From the NCBI GenBank assembly GCA_963681505.1, contig OY811974.1, positions 1,199,128 to 1,263,127 on the forward strand: a stretch of DNA of 64,000 nt, written 5' to 3'. Origin of the DNA: Eunapius fragilis (taxonomy: Eukaryota; Porifera; Demospongiae; Spongillida; Spongillidae). The notes below the pieces were generated by a model. That model was not told the origin of the DNA. It did no database searches and was given only the letters and a program-made list of their open reading frames with translations. The position numbers and the translations under genes are program-made. Positions 11,655-23,453 of the stretch are shown here, one piece after another. Each line of letters starts with the position of its first letter. The stretch's first letter is position 1.

Positions 11655-12900
11655 CGCAATAATTTGAACTTACCTTGTATCTGCTGCGAACGTTTTTCGA
11701 ACACTAGCGTGAGAAAATTATACTTTTATCACAAGAAACACTGGAAAGGACGTCTTACATAGTAGCCCGGCTGAAGAAACCAGGGATAATATTATACTGA
11801 GCTATGTGTCTTTGCTAAAGTAGCACCACATTGTGTAGGTATTTTGTTCACGACCACGACCGAGACAAAACCAGCGATCGTGACCCATCTCGGGTACCAA
11901 AGTATGCCGGGGAGTGTATACTAATTCTTGAAAGTTACTTGCCCAAACACATTTCGCCTTAAGTTCATTCCATTAAAAATGACGTCTATTTTTATGGATA
12001 AATAATTCTGCCGGTAATCGGTTATTGGTCAGCCATTACCATGCAGTACCAAAAGTCATCCTGTCCAACAGAAATTTTCATTGAATACTTGATCGAGGTT
12101 AGTATTGTTGGTTTTGACTTCTTATTGTGGGCAAATAAATTACTGAAGTATTATTTCAGTTCTTCCAACCCTGCGGGTTACCACAACACTTTAGAAAGTG
12201 TCATTACCACACACATCTAATGTCAGCACAACACTACGGTTTTACAGTGCGATCCTTGAAACACACATTTTCAATGCGAATAATTTGTGGCGAGGCGCCC
12301 ATATTTAAATAAAATATTCTCTTCAAGAATGTTGGTGGCGTAAGACAGAAATGGTGGTCGGTACAGTGTAAAGAGGACGAGAACAAGGTTTGGGGAAAAT
12401 GAAATAAGCCAGCCTAGTATTTAGTGCGCTAGTGTTCATGTGCTAAATGTAATCTCAACAAAGGCTTTTGTTGTATCGCGTTCGCGACATAGCGCCGGGA
12501 AATATTTGCACACTAATCGCGCTCGGAAGGGTTTAAATATCCACACCAGGAAAATCTATTCTATGTAACGATAGGTAACTTCCGCAGTGAATATCATTAC
12601 GACTTCGTACAGCTTCTTGTGAAAGTGCTGATGTGCGAGCCGCTAATGTAAAATATATGTAACATGTGTTAATTAACGAATAACTTGTTAATCGATTAGG
12701 ACTGATAATTTTAAATGCGGTGGAGATTAGGAACCCTTTCGAGTGCTCCTTGAGGTTTCTTCGGAACCATGTTTAGCTCCTCCTGCATTTTCATCATGCC
12801 ATCGAGTACGTGTACACAAGCTTAGAGTGAACATTCATTCTATGGCACCTTCCTTTAAAACCCCCAACCATGTGGCCCAATCGCGTGTTATTTACTACCA
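11655..12900. other. No recognisable feature
   Basis: A/T-rich sequence without supported ORFs or repeats. It would contain the promoter and 5' UTR of the Tollip-like copy 2 gene, but no specific element could be identified. Confidence 0.4.
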
Positions 12901-12975
12901 ATCACGTCACATGGGAGGAAGCTAAACTTTTGCTTAATTCTTTCCGAATATAGGTAAGTGGATGATATCATCGTG

Positions 12976-15900
12976 ATGTCATCTGCGACGGAGGGGGAAC
13001 AACAGAGCAGGAACATTTTTGGTTTTGAGCCGATCATAATGAGCACAGAATTCCAGAAAGGTGCGCAATCAGCTAGTCAGCAACTTCACACTGATCAGTC
13101 TGAGTCTCATGAGGCGACAGCCAGTGCACACGAACAGCCAGCGGATCAACAGGAACAAGTAGCCACCCAGCGACCGTCCATTGGTCAGTCTCATGAGGCG
13201 ACATGTACAGCCAGTGCACACGAACAGCCAGCGGATCAACAAGAGCAAGTAGCCACCCAGCGACCGTCCATTGATCAGTCTCATGAGGCGGCAGCCAGAA
13301 CTACTCAGCAGCAACCAGCTGCTCAACAAGAACAAACAGCTACTCAGGAACCTCCCACTGATCAGGCAGATACGGACCCCATCGTCTCTGGCAGGTTGGT
13401 GTACCTTCTATACTTAACGTTGTACTCATTGTGTAGTGGCGTGCGTGGACGGAGGGGCAGTAAAAGAGCGAGGTGTTTCATCAGTAAATTCCGTATGTGT
13501 GTAGTCGCGCGTGTTCGTTCTCGTTCCCGTATAAACTTCAGTGCCGTACTGTATCCAGACTTTCGAAGGGTCGGGTACTGAATTAAAGAGACCTATTCTA
13601 AATTCAGATGAATTGTACTATTAAACAGTCAGTAGTATGTTTCAGTTAGAAGTGGCGTATCCAGGATTGCAGCGAGGGAGGTATATCAAGCCATTCAGAC
13701 CCGATACGAAAAGTGTGCGTGTGTGTGGGGGGGGGGGGGATGGGGGTGCTGTCCGGTCCGCTTCAAACCTAATCCCAACAGTGGGGGCAGTGTGTGTGTG
13801 TGTGTGTGGGGGGGGGGGGGGGGCTTCAGACCTGATTCAAACAGTGGGAAAGGATCGAGGCCGGGGGCCGGTCATGGGTGACCTTCATATTACACAGAAA
13901 TGGGATCATTCGACCCTACCCTACCTACTGCCCTGAACCTTCCTGCAAATGTGTACATTTAAAATGTTAACCATGCAGCCTAGATGATGATAACTATAAC
14001 TGTATTCACGTGTTTCCAGCCACTACTACTACTACTAGAGAGGAAATCTTTGTTATCCTAGTACAGCTTACTATGAGGGAATCACAACTTAATACTTAAT
14101 CTTTGCACCTTCCAAATTATGACCTGAACAAGAGTATCTAAGCTATTTATGGGAACCCTTAAGACCTAATGTGATTATCAGTGTTCTAATGTACAATTTG
14201 TTCATTAAAAGAACCTTTTCCACGATGGCAGCTGCTGGAAAAGGGGTAATAATTGGCTAACAGCCAAGCAGCATCACTCTAGAAGTCTAGGGGCTGCAAT
14301 TGGAAGCAGCAATATGCTAATTTCCTATTATTTGAGTTGCTATAAAGCGTAATCGACTGTATTGTAATTGTAGAATTATGAAAAACCTGGGTTTTGTAAC
14401 TTATGAGTCTTTAATTTTAAAAGTTACAAACCATATGTCCAAGGCATTTCAAAAATTACAAAATTTTCAATTGTTGTTCATTTTAAAATCAGTGCTCCAA
14501 ATCACGCATTAAAATTACCGAGAAGCAGGAGGCCGCGACAATACATATCAGGATTTCGAGATTGGATTCCTGGGCGAGCAACACTGATGCTCACTGTTTG
14601 TGAGGTAAGCATTGGGATTTTGGATATCAGGTTAATATTGTGAGGACTGGTTTTGTACCACAGTTTCTGTTTAATCCATACATGTATATGTTGAGATTGT
14701 ATATGTACTGGAGTAAAATGTTATTAGCAAGCAATGTGGATAAATGGAACTTTTAAGTACATTCTACCACCGTGCAGTGTTGGTACATATCACTTTGTGA
14801 TCCCTTACCAAGTCCACAGTAGTCATAATGCTCTCTGATTGCTCGGTTCTTGTAGAAACCCTCTCAGAAAGCAGCTGTGCCTCATATCCAAATCGTGCAC
14901 TTTTTAAATTGAGATTTTTTTCCATGTGATATGGCGATCGTATGTTCTTTGAAACATAAAAAGCCAGTTTGCAATCGGTGCAACGCTGACACGAATTGCA
15001 ATAAATGTTGCCCATGCCAACCACAAACTAAAGGTCATCCAAGGAAGATGGATGAATCTGAGACTCTGCATTGGGTCAATCCTGAAAGGGAAGCTAGAGT
15101 CCATCCTGAGCGTGGCACAGATGCATCTCTTGGGATGGTGGTTGAAGATTACAGTGGGCCCAGTACACACACGCAGGCCATACATCATCGCAAGCACACA
15201 TCATTGAGATACTTGAGTGTATGGGCTGCGAGAAAGTAGCGTACACAGGCTCCGAGTCCCTCATGTCGATGTTAGGCAGCGAGTGATATATGAGATGCTG
15301 CTAGAATGCATCGGGTAGAAAATGTGTTCTGGAGAGGAGTCAAGGCTTGTACCCACATCTTACTTCCAAGCAAATGCTGATTTGAAGATTGTGCTCAGCA
15401 TAAGGTCTGTTGTGGCTGTATGTTGGAGAGACCACTGAGCCTGAGCCAATTGATGATGATCAGGTCCCTTCTGTTGCTGCACCACAGTTAGAAATGACTA
15501 TATCCACGCGATACACATCAGCCAGTGCAAGGAGATTTCTTGTCCCTCTAGGCAGTCTTCCAAGTGCACAATTTGCATCACTCCTCACCATTAGTAACAG
15601 TTATGCTAAAAATTTGTTTTTTCAAGCCAAGGTGTATAAACTCTACCTTTACATACAATATGAGACTTGAAGAGCATAGCCAGACACACCCTTGGGTATG
15701 CAGGGACGTGATACACTGAATTTTATGAAAGGGATCTAGATTCTACTAAATTATCAAGGCAGTTGAACATGCTTCCAGATATTTTTAATCAACGCTCTCA
15801 TCATGCATCTTAAAAAAATGTTAGAAGCATCTCAATGATAGCTGAGTTAATATCATCTTCATCCTTAACATTAGGTGTATTTTCCGAGGTGGTAAAGTCA

Positions 15901-18900
15901 ATAACAAATGCTACTGCAGAATTAACGGTCATTTTCAGGCTTAAGAAGGTTGAAAACCTACTTGATATCAATTACGACTCAATGTAGACTGAATAACATT
16001 CGTCTACTCCATTGTCACAAGTAAATGACCAAAGCAATTGATTTGATCGCGATAGCCCAAGACTTCATTGCAGCTAATAAGAAGAGAAAGACATTTTTTT
16101 GGAGTATCTGATACTTTTTGCATGCATCTTATACATTAATTAGTCGATTTCAAGGTTGCCTGCTCAGCTATTTTATACCTAAAGCGTGCAGATGTGAGTC
16201 GCATTTTTGATGATATTCATTATCCAACGTAGATCCTACATAGAACCTACTTTCCGCAGGTTCCAATTATGTACAACTATACAATGGCAAATTTTTAATC
16301 ATATGACTTCATTGAATTAAAGATTGTATCTAGTCATTGCATATGTCAAATAGCTCATTTGTTGAGATCTATTGTTACTTTCCATATGACATGCATGAGG
16401 TTCCATAGCTGCATGGTAGTAATTATTAATCATGTGCTATAGACTGTCACCTTCGGTTTGTCAGGCCCTTCTGAACAAGAACTATGGTGTCATGAAAATG
16501 GATCCTTACTGCGCTGTAAGGATTGGAACATCTATTGTTAAAACTACCGTTCATCGTAATGGATCTACTAATCCAACATGGAATGAGACATTTGTTCGGT
16601 AAGTTGTAGTAATAATAATGCGATAAGAATGTTTCTACATCTTTTGCAGGATTGAAAGAATGCATGATACTTAACCATTGCAAGTAAATAAAAACATCTA
16701 TGAGAACGTTGGTGGTACACAAGATTTGAAGGCAATGGTGGTGTAAAAAGGAAGGAAACAGGCGTCTAAAAAAAAGTTACATGTACATTTATTAATGTTT
16801 TGTTGTTTTTAAGTGCTAAATATAGGACTATTACATTTCCCCTTACATTTTATGAGACCCTTGTTTCCTTCCTTTTTACACCACCATTGCCTTGAATTCT
16901 TATCACACCAACCTTTTCATAAGGAATGTTTTTATTTACTTGTTCATTCATTTTGTTCATTCATGTAAGTTCCAGAACTTTAAAAAAAAATCAGAAAACT
17001 TGAAAAATGCTTGCCTAGACTTTCCAGATTTTTGTTTTTAAATAGACACACAACACACATACACACACACACAAACACACACACAAACACATACACACAT
17101 ACACACACATGACAGCTTTAGAAACTTGGGGGCTCATTTTAGAACTTTTTCACTCATTAATTCAGTGCTGTGAAGCTAATGAATTCACAACAGCAGGATG
17201 CATAGTTTAAGAATAAATTCATATCATAATTAAAATCCTGTGAGAAGGGGGGAGTGGGGGTTCTATACCCCCTCGGCTCCCTCTCCTTTTCTACACCTAT
17301 ACACACACTGTGCATACATTTTTACATACAAACACACATGCACATATACACACATACATATAAATACACAAATGTCGTGTACAAATACTCATACCCACAC
17401 ATGCTGTGATACGTACGCCGTACATATATAGATTGCATGCACTGCACATCATGCTAGTAATCTGTTTTGATGGTGTGTTTTGACTATTTCGAAGTACATG
17501 AAACACGCCTTTCACACTTACCTGGTCGCATTTTGGGGATTAGAGCCACTCTCAGTTGAAAAGGGGCTCTCTATTCTTTATATTGATAAAGACATCATTT
17601 TGTTAATATCCATTTTTCAATTTGTTGAACTAACCAGCGACTGAAGTTTAATTCCATTAAGCGAAATATTGAACATGGATGCAAATATAAGCATGCGGAA
17701 CATAATATGTTGAATAATGAGAAATCCGTTTGCTGCTTTATACATGGACCATCCAGTCCATGCAAATGGCACCTTAATGTGTGTCATTTCAAGCACAAAC
17801 TGGAAAGAATGTTTTTCATCAGATCTACAAGTGTTTCCAATCATGTTAATTATAGACTTACTATCCGTGTGTAACCTTGTTGAAAATTCAAAATCAATTA
17901 TTTTGACTATGAAAAAAGGTCTAATGACACCAGGGGAACCAATAGAACACTTAGCTGGTGCAAATAAGTATGTATCATGTTTGATTAATGAACACTGACA
18001 GATGTACTCTACTGCAGAGAGTGGTAAGGTCAAGCTTGAGAAGGAACATGGGCTATAAAATTTGTATTTAAATTGCCATGCATGTGCGTGGCAGTGTTGG
18101 TTATACTGGAAACCCGACTAATGGTTACCTTTTGCTGGGTTCCCAGACTAAATGCTGATCAGTTTTACCGCCTTAATTAACCCAATAGTAAGCCATGGCC
18201 ATTGTCAGACAGGCAGAAAAAGTGGAGGGCATATAAAATCAATTTCTGACCAATTTCTGCGTATGTAGGAACAAATATCAACTGATCACGACTAAAAAAA
18301 ACAGATTTTGACTAAAGGACATTCTGAAATCGAATAGTACTAAATGCATAGTCGACCGAATAGGTAATTGCAAATAATCATATTCCCCCTAAAAAATCTG
18401 AAAATCGGTTAAACACCCTAGTCCTTTTGTAAAACTAAATCATGGTTAGAACTCAATTCTTGGATTTCATTATTCATACGGGTGCTGGCATTTAGAAACA
18501 CTAATGCAAGGAAAATATGCAGTGCCTAGTGTTGTTTATAAGCAGTTACATACACAAAACGTATACATTATTGTCATTCAAATTTGTTTGTTTATGTATA
18601 TCGTTTATTTCAGAGAATTACCTCCACATGTAACGTGCTTGTACTTTGCAATCTACGACCGGGTTAGTTATGGTAACTAGTGATTGCTGACATTAGAGTA
18701 TTTTCTAAATGTTATTCAAAGCAAACAGTACTAGATGACGCACGCATTGCATGGGCTGTACATGAGCTTGAAGAGGATGTCTATGACTGCAATGAGACAA
18801 CAGGGTGGATAAACCTTACAGGCCGGTTAGGTGATAGGAAAGAAGGAGCTCTCAATATACGGCTGAAACTGACAGTAGGTTTAAAATTGATTTTTTTTTG

Positions 18901-19885
18901 TTGTGGTGCATCGATTGATGTGGTGGGCACATGGCCTTTAATAAAACGAATCGTGCTTTATATAGGCATAATTAAGTCATTGGATAATTTCATAATGCAA
19001 GATAGTGTGAGATTGATACAGCCTTCTCTGATTGGTTGCCGTTTGTGCACTGCATGTGTGTGGCTAGTTTGAATTGTAAATAATAATCACTAACTATGTT
19101 GTATGCCTCTTTTAGTAAATACAGCATTTTATTTTATATTTCAATCTGTCATGGTGGCTAAGGATGTTGAGCGTATACCTCGGTATGTAGAACCTGAACT
19201 CACAAGTTTACTAACAATGCCAAGTAGTCGAAGTGGAATCTATCAACAAGAGGGTTCAAGCTTACCACCTTTTCCCCGACCACTGTATGGTCTACCTGCT
19301 GACAGCTACCATATGCATCCTGCTGATAGATACCATCCTGCTGAAAGGTACCATCCTGCTGAAAGGTACTATCCTGCTGACAACTACTATCCTGCTGACA
19401 GCTACCATCCTGCTGAAAGATACCATCCTGCTGATCGATACCATCCTGCTGATAGATACCATCCTGCTGAAAGATACCATCCTGCTGATAGATACCATCC
19501 TGCTGATAGATACCATCCTGCTGAAAGATACCATCCTGCTGATAGATACCATCCTGCTGAAAGATACCATCCTGCTGATAGATACCCTCCTGCTGATAGA
19601 TACCGTCCTGCTGACAGCTACCAGCCTCTTGCTAGAGCATCCAGACCCCAGCCCCCTAACGGAACATCCAGCAACCAACCCTCTGCTGCAAGGCAGGCAC
19701 TGCCCTATGTGATTGATGGGGTCGGTACTATTGTGGGTGATGCACCTGGTATTGCTGAATCTGTTGTTGATGCTGCTGTAAGCCATGTACCACTTGGTGC
19801 TACAATAGCATTTTCTATTTTGAAGCCTATATTCAAAGCTGGTGCTAGTGCTGGAACTGCATATGCAAAATCAAGATTGAACTGA
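12976..19885 (+). CDS. Tollip-like C2 / hexapeptide-repeat protein, copy 2 (complete model)
   Basis: Proposed exons: 12976-13394, 14493-14604, 16465-16598, 18614-18662, 18722-18874, 19163-19885. They total 1590 nt (529 aa plus TGA) and all phases agree. Exon 1 starts at the first ATG of its frame (MSSATEGEQQSRNIF) and encodes a Gln/Ala-rich N-terminus with three repeats of about 28 aa around EQPADQQEQVATQRPSI. Its donor at 13395 is phase 2, exactly what the next exon needs. C2 domain at about residues 165-289 (LLNKNYGVMKMDPYC, NPTWNETF, RIAWAVHELEEDVYDC, GDRKEGALNIRLKL), Tollip-like. Then 18 hexapeptides PA(D/E)(R/S)YH (about 335-445) and a hydrophobic tail (VPLGATIAFSILKPIFKAG). Tollip normally ends in a CUE domain, which is absent here. 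Joining exon 1 to the rest rests on phase and position only. A putative poly(A) signal lies at 20019. Confidence 0.7.
13105..13365 (+). repeat. About 84-90-bp coding repeat in exon 1
   Basis: Three head-to-tail units encode SHEATASAHEQPADQQEQ and neighbouring residues. The first two are nearly identical and the third is diverged (TTQQQPAAQQEQTATQEP). Low-complexity Gln/Ala-rich N-terminus of the Tollip-like copy 2 gene. Confidence 0.8.
13725..13822. repeat. G-run / GT low-complexity tracts
   Basis: Two runs of 10 or more Gs with GT repeats, in the first intron of the Tollip-like copy 2 gene. Likely collapsed or error-prone in assembly. Confidence 0.8.
14931..15670 (+). pseudogene. Cys-rich / GHPRK ORF remnant, copy 2
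   Basis: Better preserved version. 14931-15239 is one open frame: CSLKHKKPVCNRCNADTNCN with CCPCQPQTKGHPRK following, NPEREARVHPERGTD, ending LSVWAARK and stop. 15410-15670 continues with GETTEPEPIDDDQ and FLVPLGSLPSAQ. Cys spacing C-x7-C-x2-C-x5-C-x2-CC-x-C looks metal-binding. Family not recognised. Confidence 0.45.
15716..16105 (+). pseudogene. hAT-like transposase remnant, copy 2
   Basis: Shorter, more decayed counterpart of the remnant at 2412-3095 (about 15716-15790 matches 2683-2750; about 15900-16100 matches 2890-3095). The middle is partly deleted. No open frame. Confidence 0.5.
16681..16942. mobile_element. Fold-back (MITE-like) element in intron, copy 2
   Basis: Starts CAAGTAAATAAAAAC and ends GTTTTTATTTACTTG. 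The arms share the GGTGGTGTAAAAAGGAAGGAAAC / complementary sequence typical of the family, around a centre containing GTGCTAAATATAGGACTA. Confidence 0.7.
17045..17112. repeat. CA-rich microsatellite
   Basis: (ACAC)n with interruptions, counterpart of 5158-5210. Confidence 0.85.
19295..19624 (+). repeat. 18-bp coding tandem repeat (18 hexapeptides)
   Basis: Same array in copy 2: 18 units, consensus PA(D/E)RYH, one unit with two extra residues (PADSYHMH). D and E alternate at position 3. Unit number and dominant variant differ from copy 1, so the array evolves faster than its flanks. Confidence 0.9.
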
Positions 19886-20018
19886 CTTGGTTGTTTACAA
19901 CAATAGTAGAACAAATAAGCGTATACATTTATATATAATTTCTGTTTTAATTAGTACGTGCTATTTTTTCCTTTATTAATGTATGGTTGTTGCTTTAACG
20001 TACATTTGAGAATGGGAT

Positions 20019-20024
20019 AATAAA
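20019..20024 (+). promoter_or_regulatory. Putative poly(A) signal AATAAA, Tollip-like copy 2
   Basis: AATAAA about 135 bp after the stop at 19885. Same position relative to the gene as in copy 1. Confidence 0.55.
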
Positions 20025-20264
20025 GCACAAAGATGTACGTACACCTACGCGAGATACATTCAAATCCTTTCAACTCTCGCTCCAAAAATCATTTTGATTC
20101 CCAACAACAATTGTTGCTGCCTGAGTTGGTATTTGTTGGACGATTGTAGCACAGGTGCAACCTGCCCACAACCATCCGGTCATATATCAAGTAGCATCAG
20201 CAGTGTACATCAAATGCACTTCAATTATTATATACAAGATTGCAAGGTGTTATACCAGAATACA

Positions 20265-20335
20265 CAATGCATGGCCTGGTGTATAATGTACACGACCCAA
20301 TACACGATATATGCTTGTGTATAACAAGCCTTTTT
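20265..20335. repeat. tataac-rich motif block, unit 2
   Basis: Counterpart of 8583-8655 near the end of the segmental duplication. Confidence 0.6.
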
Positions 20336-20459
20336 TACGCAATGTATTTCTAGATTGCATCCATGCACTTCTTTATACAAACAAAATCAATGGAACAGTA
20401 GCCATATGTCACAGCCACAGCAATTCAGGGCTTTGATTCCGGGCTCATACAGCACTGGA

Positions 20460-21860
20460 TAAGCGTGCTCGAGCGTGCTTCCGAATTTCCGTTGTGCGCC
20501 GCCATGTGCTCTCGATGGTCTCGGGGATAATTTTGGTAATTTAATATAACGCGTCCCACACGAACGTGCAATTTTGTACGAGACGCACATCGTATGACGA
20601 CGTAGAGGAAGTTAAATATAAATGTACTACTTTGCAATGAGAGGTTATTGATAAATATAAAACACTATACTTTAGGAAGTTGATAGCGAATTTAAAAAGC
20701 CTAATTGAAACACCACTTTGATCGATACATGGCCTTACCTCCCATCATATGGTCTGTCAGAGGATGGTCTTCGTGCGCGCATGAGTTCTAGATATCTAAA
20801 AAGATTTACGATTGGTCTAGGTGTTGAGCACGACCACCGGCAGATCTAACTTCACTATATTGTGAGCATGCAGGTGTACTTGAGAGAGTGGTTCCAAGCA
20901 GTTGACCTGTAACGGCTCAAGACTAATCATGGTGGCATTGAAGTCATTGTGGCAGTAAAAGTCTGCTGCACTTCATGCATGAACAATTTAAGCAGATTGA
21001 ACTCTGTTTTTCCTCTTTTAAGGGTTTTTTTGCAAGAGGAGGTGTGGGCCCACTTCTTCAAAATAGTTGACCCCCCTGCTCACGCGTTGGCAGTACGCGC
21101 ACTGAATGTATGGGTGTGATGAGCTTATAAACACTGTATCTATAGTGCAAACAACCCACCAGAGGGTTTAAAACTTTGTCAACTTAACTTAACTATATAT
21201 TCGGCCTAGCGTATTGGTTGCTAGGTACGCGGGTTAGGTCTATTTCCCGGAACGGAACGCAGGACTAAAACACGGAACGAAGCATTATAAGTATCATGTC
21301 ACGCATCTCACGTGTTATAGTTGTGTGCGGGTGGAGTACTTCATGGCTTTGATCGTGTTCCGTGTATCTCATTCGCCTCTTCAAACTTCGGAAGTTTTAT
21401 CTTTATTGCTAGAGCCTCCTGCAGATTCAATATCAACCCTTCCACCAGTAAACCCAATACGAGGTGAAATATACATCTACCATAGCAAGGCGGTATGGCC
21501 ATTGGGGGTTTGCGCGAGGGTTTAGTGTCATTCGTTTATAATGAAGTTCTCACAATGGAACCGATTGCTGCTTAAATTACTATTGTGAGAATTATTTTAG
21601 AGCCTATCCTCCTCCTAGCACTTACTACATGTAACTCGTTAGCAACTTATTAACACATTGGCAACCTTAAATTTTAAATATGGTAATATTTTACTTTTGC
21701 ATTTTAGGTCACACAGGGTAGATTAGGGTTATACAACTGTAGAGTGGTAGGCTGGTGTTTAATGTGAAACCAAAGATACAAATCTAAGGTCATGCTACAT
21801 GTATGTATTAAAATCTGATGCCATATAATAATAACAATAAGTAATATTGACTATATTGTT
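20460..21860. other. No recognisable gene
   Basis: Only short, unconserved open frames (for example 21325-21525). No domain, splice-supported exon or clear repeat seen. Confidence 0.4.
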
Positions 21861-21870
21861 TTATGCATAG

Positions 21871-22190
21871 ATGATTGGCGATGTGATCAGCTTAGGTGGT
21901 CAAATCAAGGTGTCCAAAAGCTGCGCAGGAAGGATCACTATTAAAAAGTCTTACTTTTTCATTTCTAGTTCCAGTGGACCATCCAAACTGTTTGTGAAGC
22001 ATGCATTTGAACTTTTAGCACTAAATGATGTCCCTACTGTGCTAATACATTACATAGGGAATGAGAAATGTGCTGTTCCCTATGCACATGGGAATGCGAC
22101 AAGTAATTCTAAAAGAAAGTACATAAGGCGCGCCCATCAGTTATTCAAAGTCTCAAATATAGCTGCACCATGGAAACAGCTGTGAAGTCC
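21871..22190 (+). pseudogene. MULE-like transposase N-terminal fragment (tentative)
   Basis: Open frame of 104 aa with FVKHAFELLALNDVPTVLIH YIG and CAVPYAHGN followed by a basic KRKYIRR. This resembles the N-terminal region that precedes MULE transposase domains in cnidarian and sponge elements. It lies 2.5 kb before the MULE core at 24724-25990 on the same strand, with the gap, a microsatellite and a proline-rich element between. It may be the 5' part of the same split element. Confidence 0.4.
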
Positions 22191-22572
22191 TACTGAAATC
22201 ACATCTTAGATGTGTCATCTCCACAACACTTTCCTGTAAACATCCATGCACTATAAAACAAGCAAAAAATATACGATCAAGCAGGCAGCAAAGATTATCA
22301 CATGATGCTTTATACAACCTTCATGAACTGGCTATCTGAACCTGCGGTAGCAGGTTCAATATAGGATTGATTGAGGGTTGATGAATGTCATTAATAAATC
22401 TTCACTAGCGTCTGGAGGGACAACAGAGAAACGGATCGCTTATCTCTTTATTGTGATGGCATGAGAGCACAACGATCTACAGTTCTACGTTGGTTCCGTG
22501 TCATAAAACGGTGTGGTTATAGAGAAACAAACAATTTTCTGTTTATCGTGCCCAGTCCTAAAATAATTCTCC

Positions 22573-22697
22573 ATCGTCTTCTTCTTCTTCTTCTTCTTCT
22601 TCTTCTTCTTCTTCTTCTTCTTCTTCTTCTTCTTCTTCTTCCTCTTCCTCTTCCTCTTCCTCCTCCTCCTCCTCCTCCTCCCTCCTCCTCCTCCCTC
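22573..22697. repeat. (CTT)n/(CTC)n pyrimidine tract
   Basis: About 120 bp of CTT, CCTCTT and CTC repeats running into the assembly gap. Likely the reason the assembly broke here. Confidence 0.95.
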
Positions 22698-22897
22698 NNN
22701 NNNNNNNNNNNNNNNNNNNNNNNNNNNNNNNNNNNNNNNNNNNNNNNNNNNNNNNNNNNNNNNNNNNNNNNNNNNNNNNNNNNNNNNNNNNNNNNNNNNN
22801 NNNNNNNNNNNNNNNNNNNNNNNNNNNNNNNNNNNNNNNNNNNNNNNNNNNNNNNNNNNNNNNNNNNNNNNNNNNNNNNNNNNNNNNNNNNNNNNNN
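22698..22897. other. Assembly gap (200 N)
   Basis: Exactly 200 consecutive Ns. True gap length is unknown. The long frames spanning it are artefacts. Confidence 0.99.
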
Positions 22898-23315
22898 AGA
22901 ACAAAGCTAAAGCCCGAGCGCTCTACAAGGCCAATCAGAATGCCTCTGTTAACGACAGCTACAAGGCCGATCCCGAAAAGAAGAAGGCCTCTGTGCGCGA
23001 CAAGTCGACAACTACAAGGCCGATCCCGAAAAGAAGGCTTCTGTACGCGACACCTACAAGGCCGATCCCGAAAAGAAGAAGGCCTCTGTATGCGACAAGT
23101 ATACAACGCAGATATTGAATCTGCTAAAAGGCTGCGATATGAAGAGGACCTCGAGGCAAACCGCGCTGCTAATAGACAGAAATACGAGGACAATTCAGCT
23201 GCCATTAAAGCATCTAAAAGGAGTCGGTATTGGAATGACCCCGCTGTCCGATTGGCTAAATGTGCTTCCGAGAGGACGCGGTACCGCAGGGGTCACAGAA
23301 CTACCACTACCACCC
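22898..23315 (+). pseudogene. Lys/Arg-rich tandem-repeat ORF fragment (YKADPEKKKASV)
   Basis: Begins at the gap edge. Three or four imperfect repeats encode YKADPEKKKASVRD in shifting frames, then YNADIESAKRLRYEEDLEAN, AAIKASKRSRYWNDPAVRLA and RTRYRRGHRTTTTTQR. The highly basic repeated coil resembles N-terminal regions of helitron or other element proteins in sponges and hydrozoans. That assignment is a guess. Frame changes between repeats indicate decay. Confidence 0.4.
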
Positions 23316-23376
23316 AAAGGTATGTTATGGCATGTTGTATTAACATTAAAAAGCTGTGTATGCAACATTTGTAGAG

Positions 23377-23453
23377 CATAGTCGGGCGGTGTTTGGTCGG
23401 GCTTGTCACCCTACTACCTGACCAAACGCGGTAGTAGGGCCCGCTCGACTATG
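23377..23453. repeat. Imperfect hairpin element (CATAGTCGGGCGG ends)
   Basis: 77 bp beginning CATAGTCGGGCGG and ending CCCGCTCGACTATG, with an internal second stem (TTTGGTC/GACCAAA). MITE-like. No clear target duplication seen. Confidence 0.6.

Larger units (their letters stand above)
14400..20455 (+). repeat. Segmental duplication, unit 2
   Basis: Second copy of the Tollip-like gene region. It contains the same relics as unit 1: a Cys-rich ORF, a hAT tail, a fold-back element, CA tracts and the tataac motif near 20290. It lacks the LINE fragment and the 262-bp insert, so it shows the earlier state of both sites. Confidence 0.88.

Noticed and set aside
12958-12975. Upstream start for the Gln-rich exon
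   Set aside because: The frame opens at a GTG there. The first ATG in frame is at 12976.
19233-19786. Overlapping ORFs in other frames over the hexapeptide arrays (also 7576-7917)
   Set aside because: An 18-bp repeat without stops opens all frames. Only the frame joined to the C2 exons has conserved flanks and matches between the two copies.
22461-22910. Long open frames across the N run
   Set aside because: They arise because Ns were translated as X next to a CTT/CTC microsatellite. No real protein.
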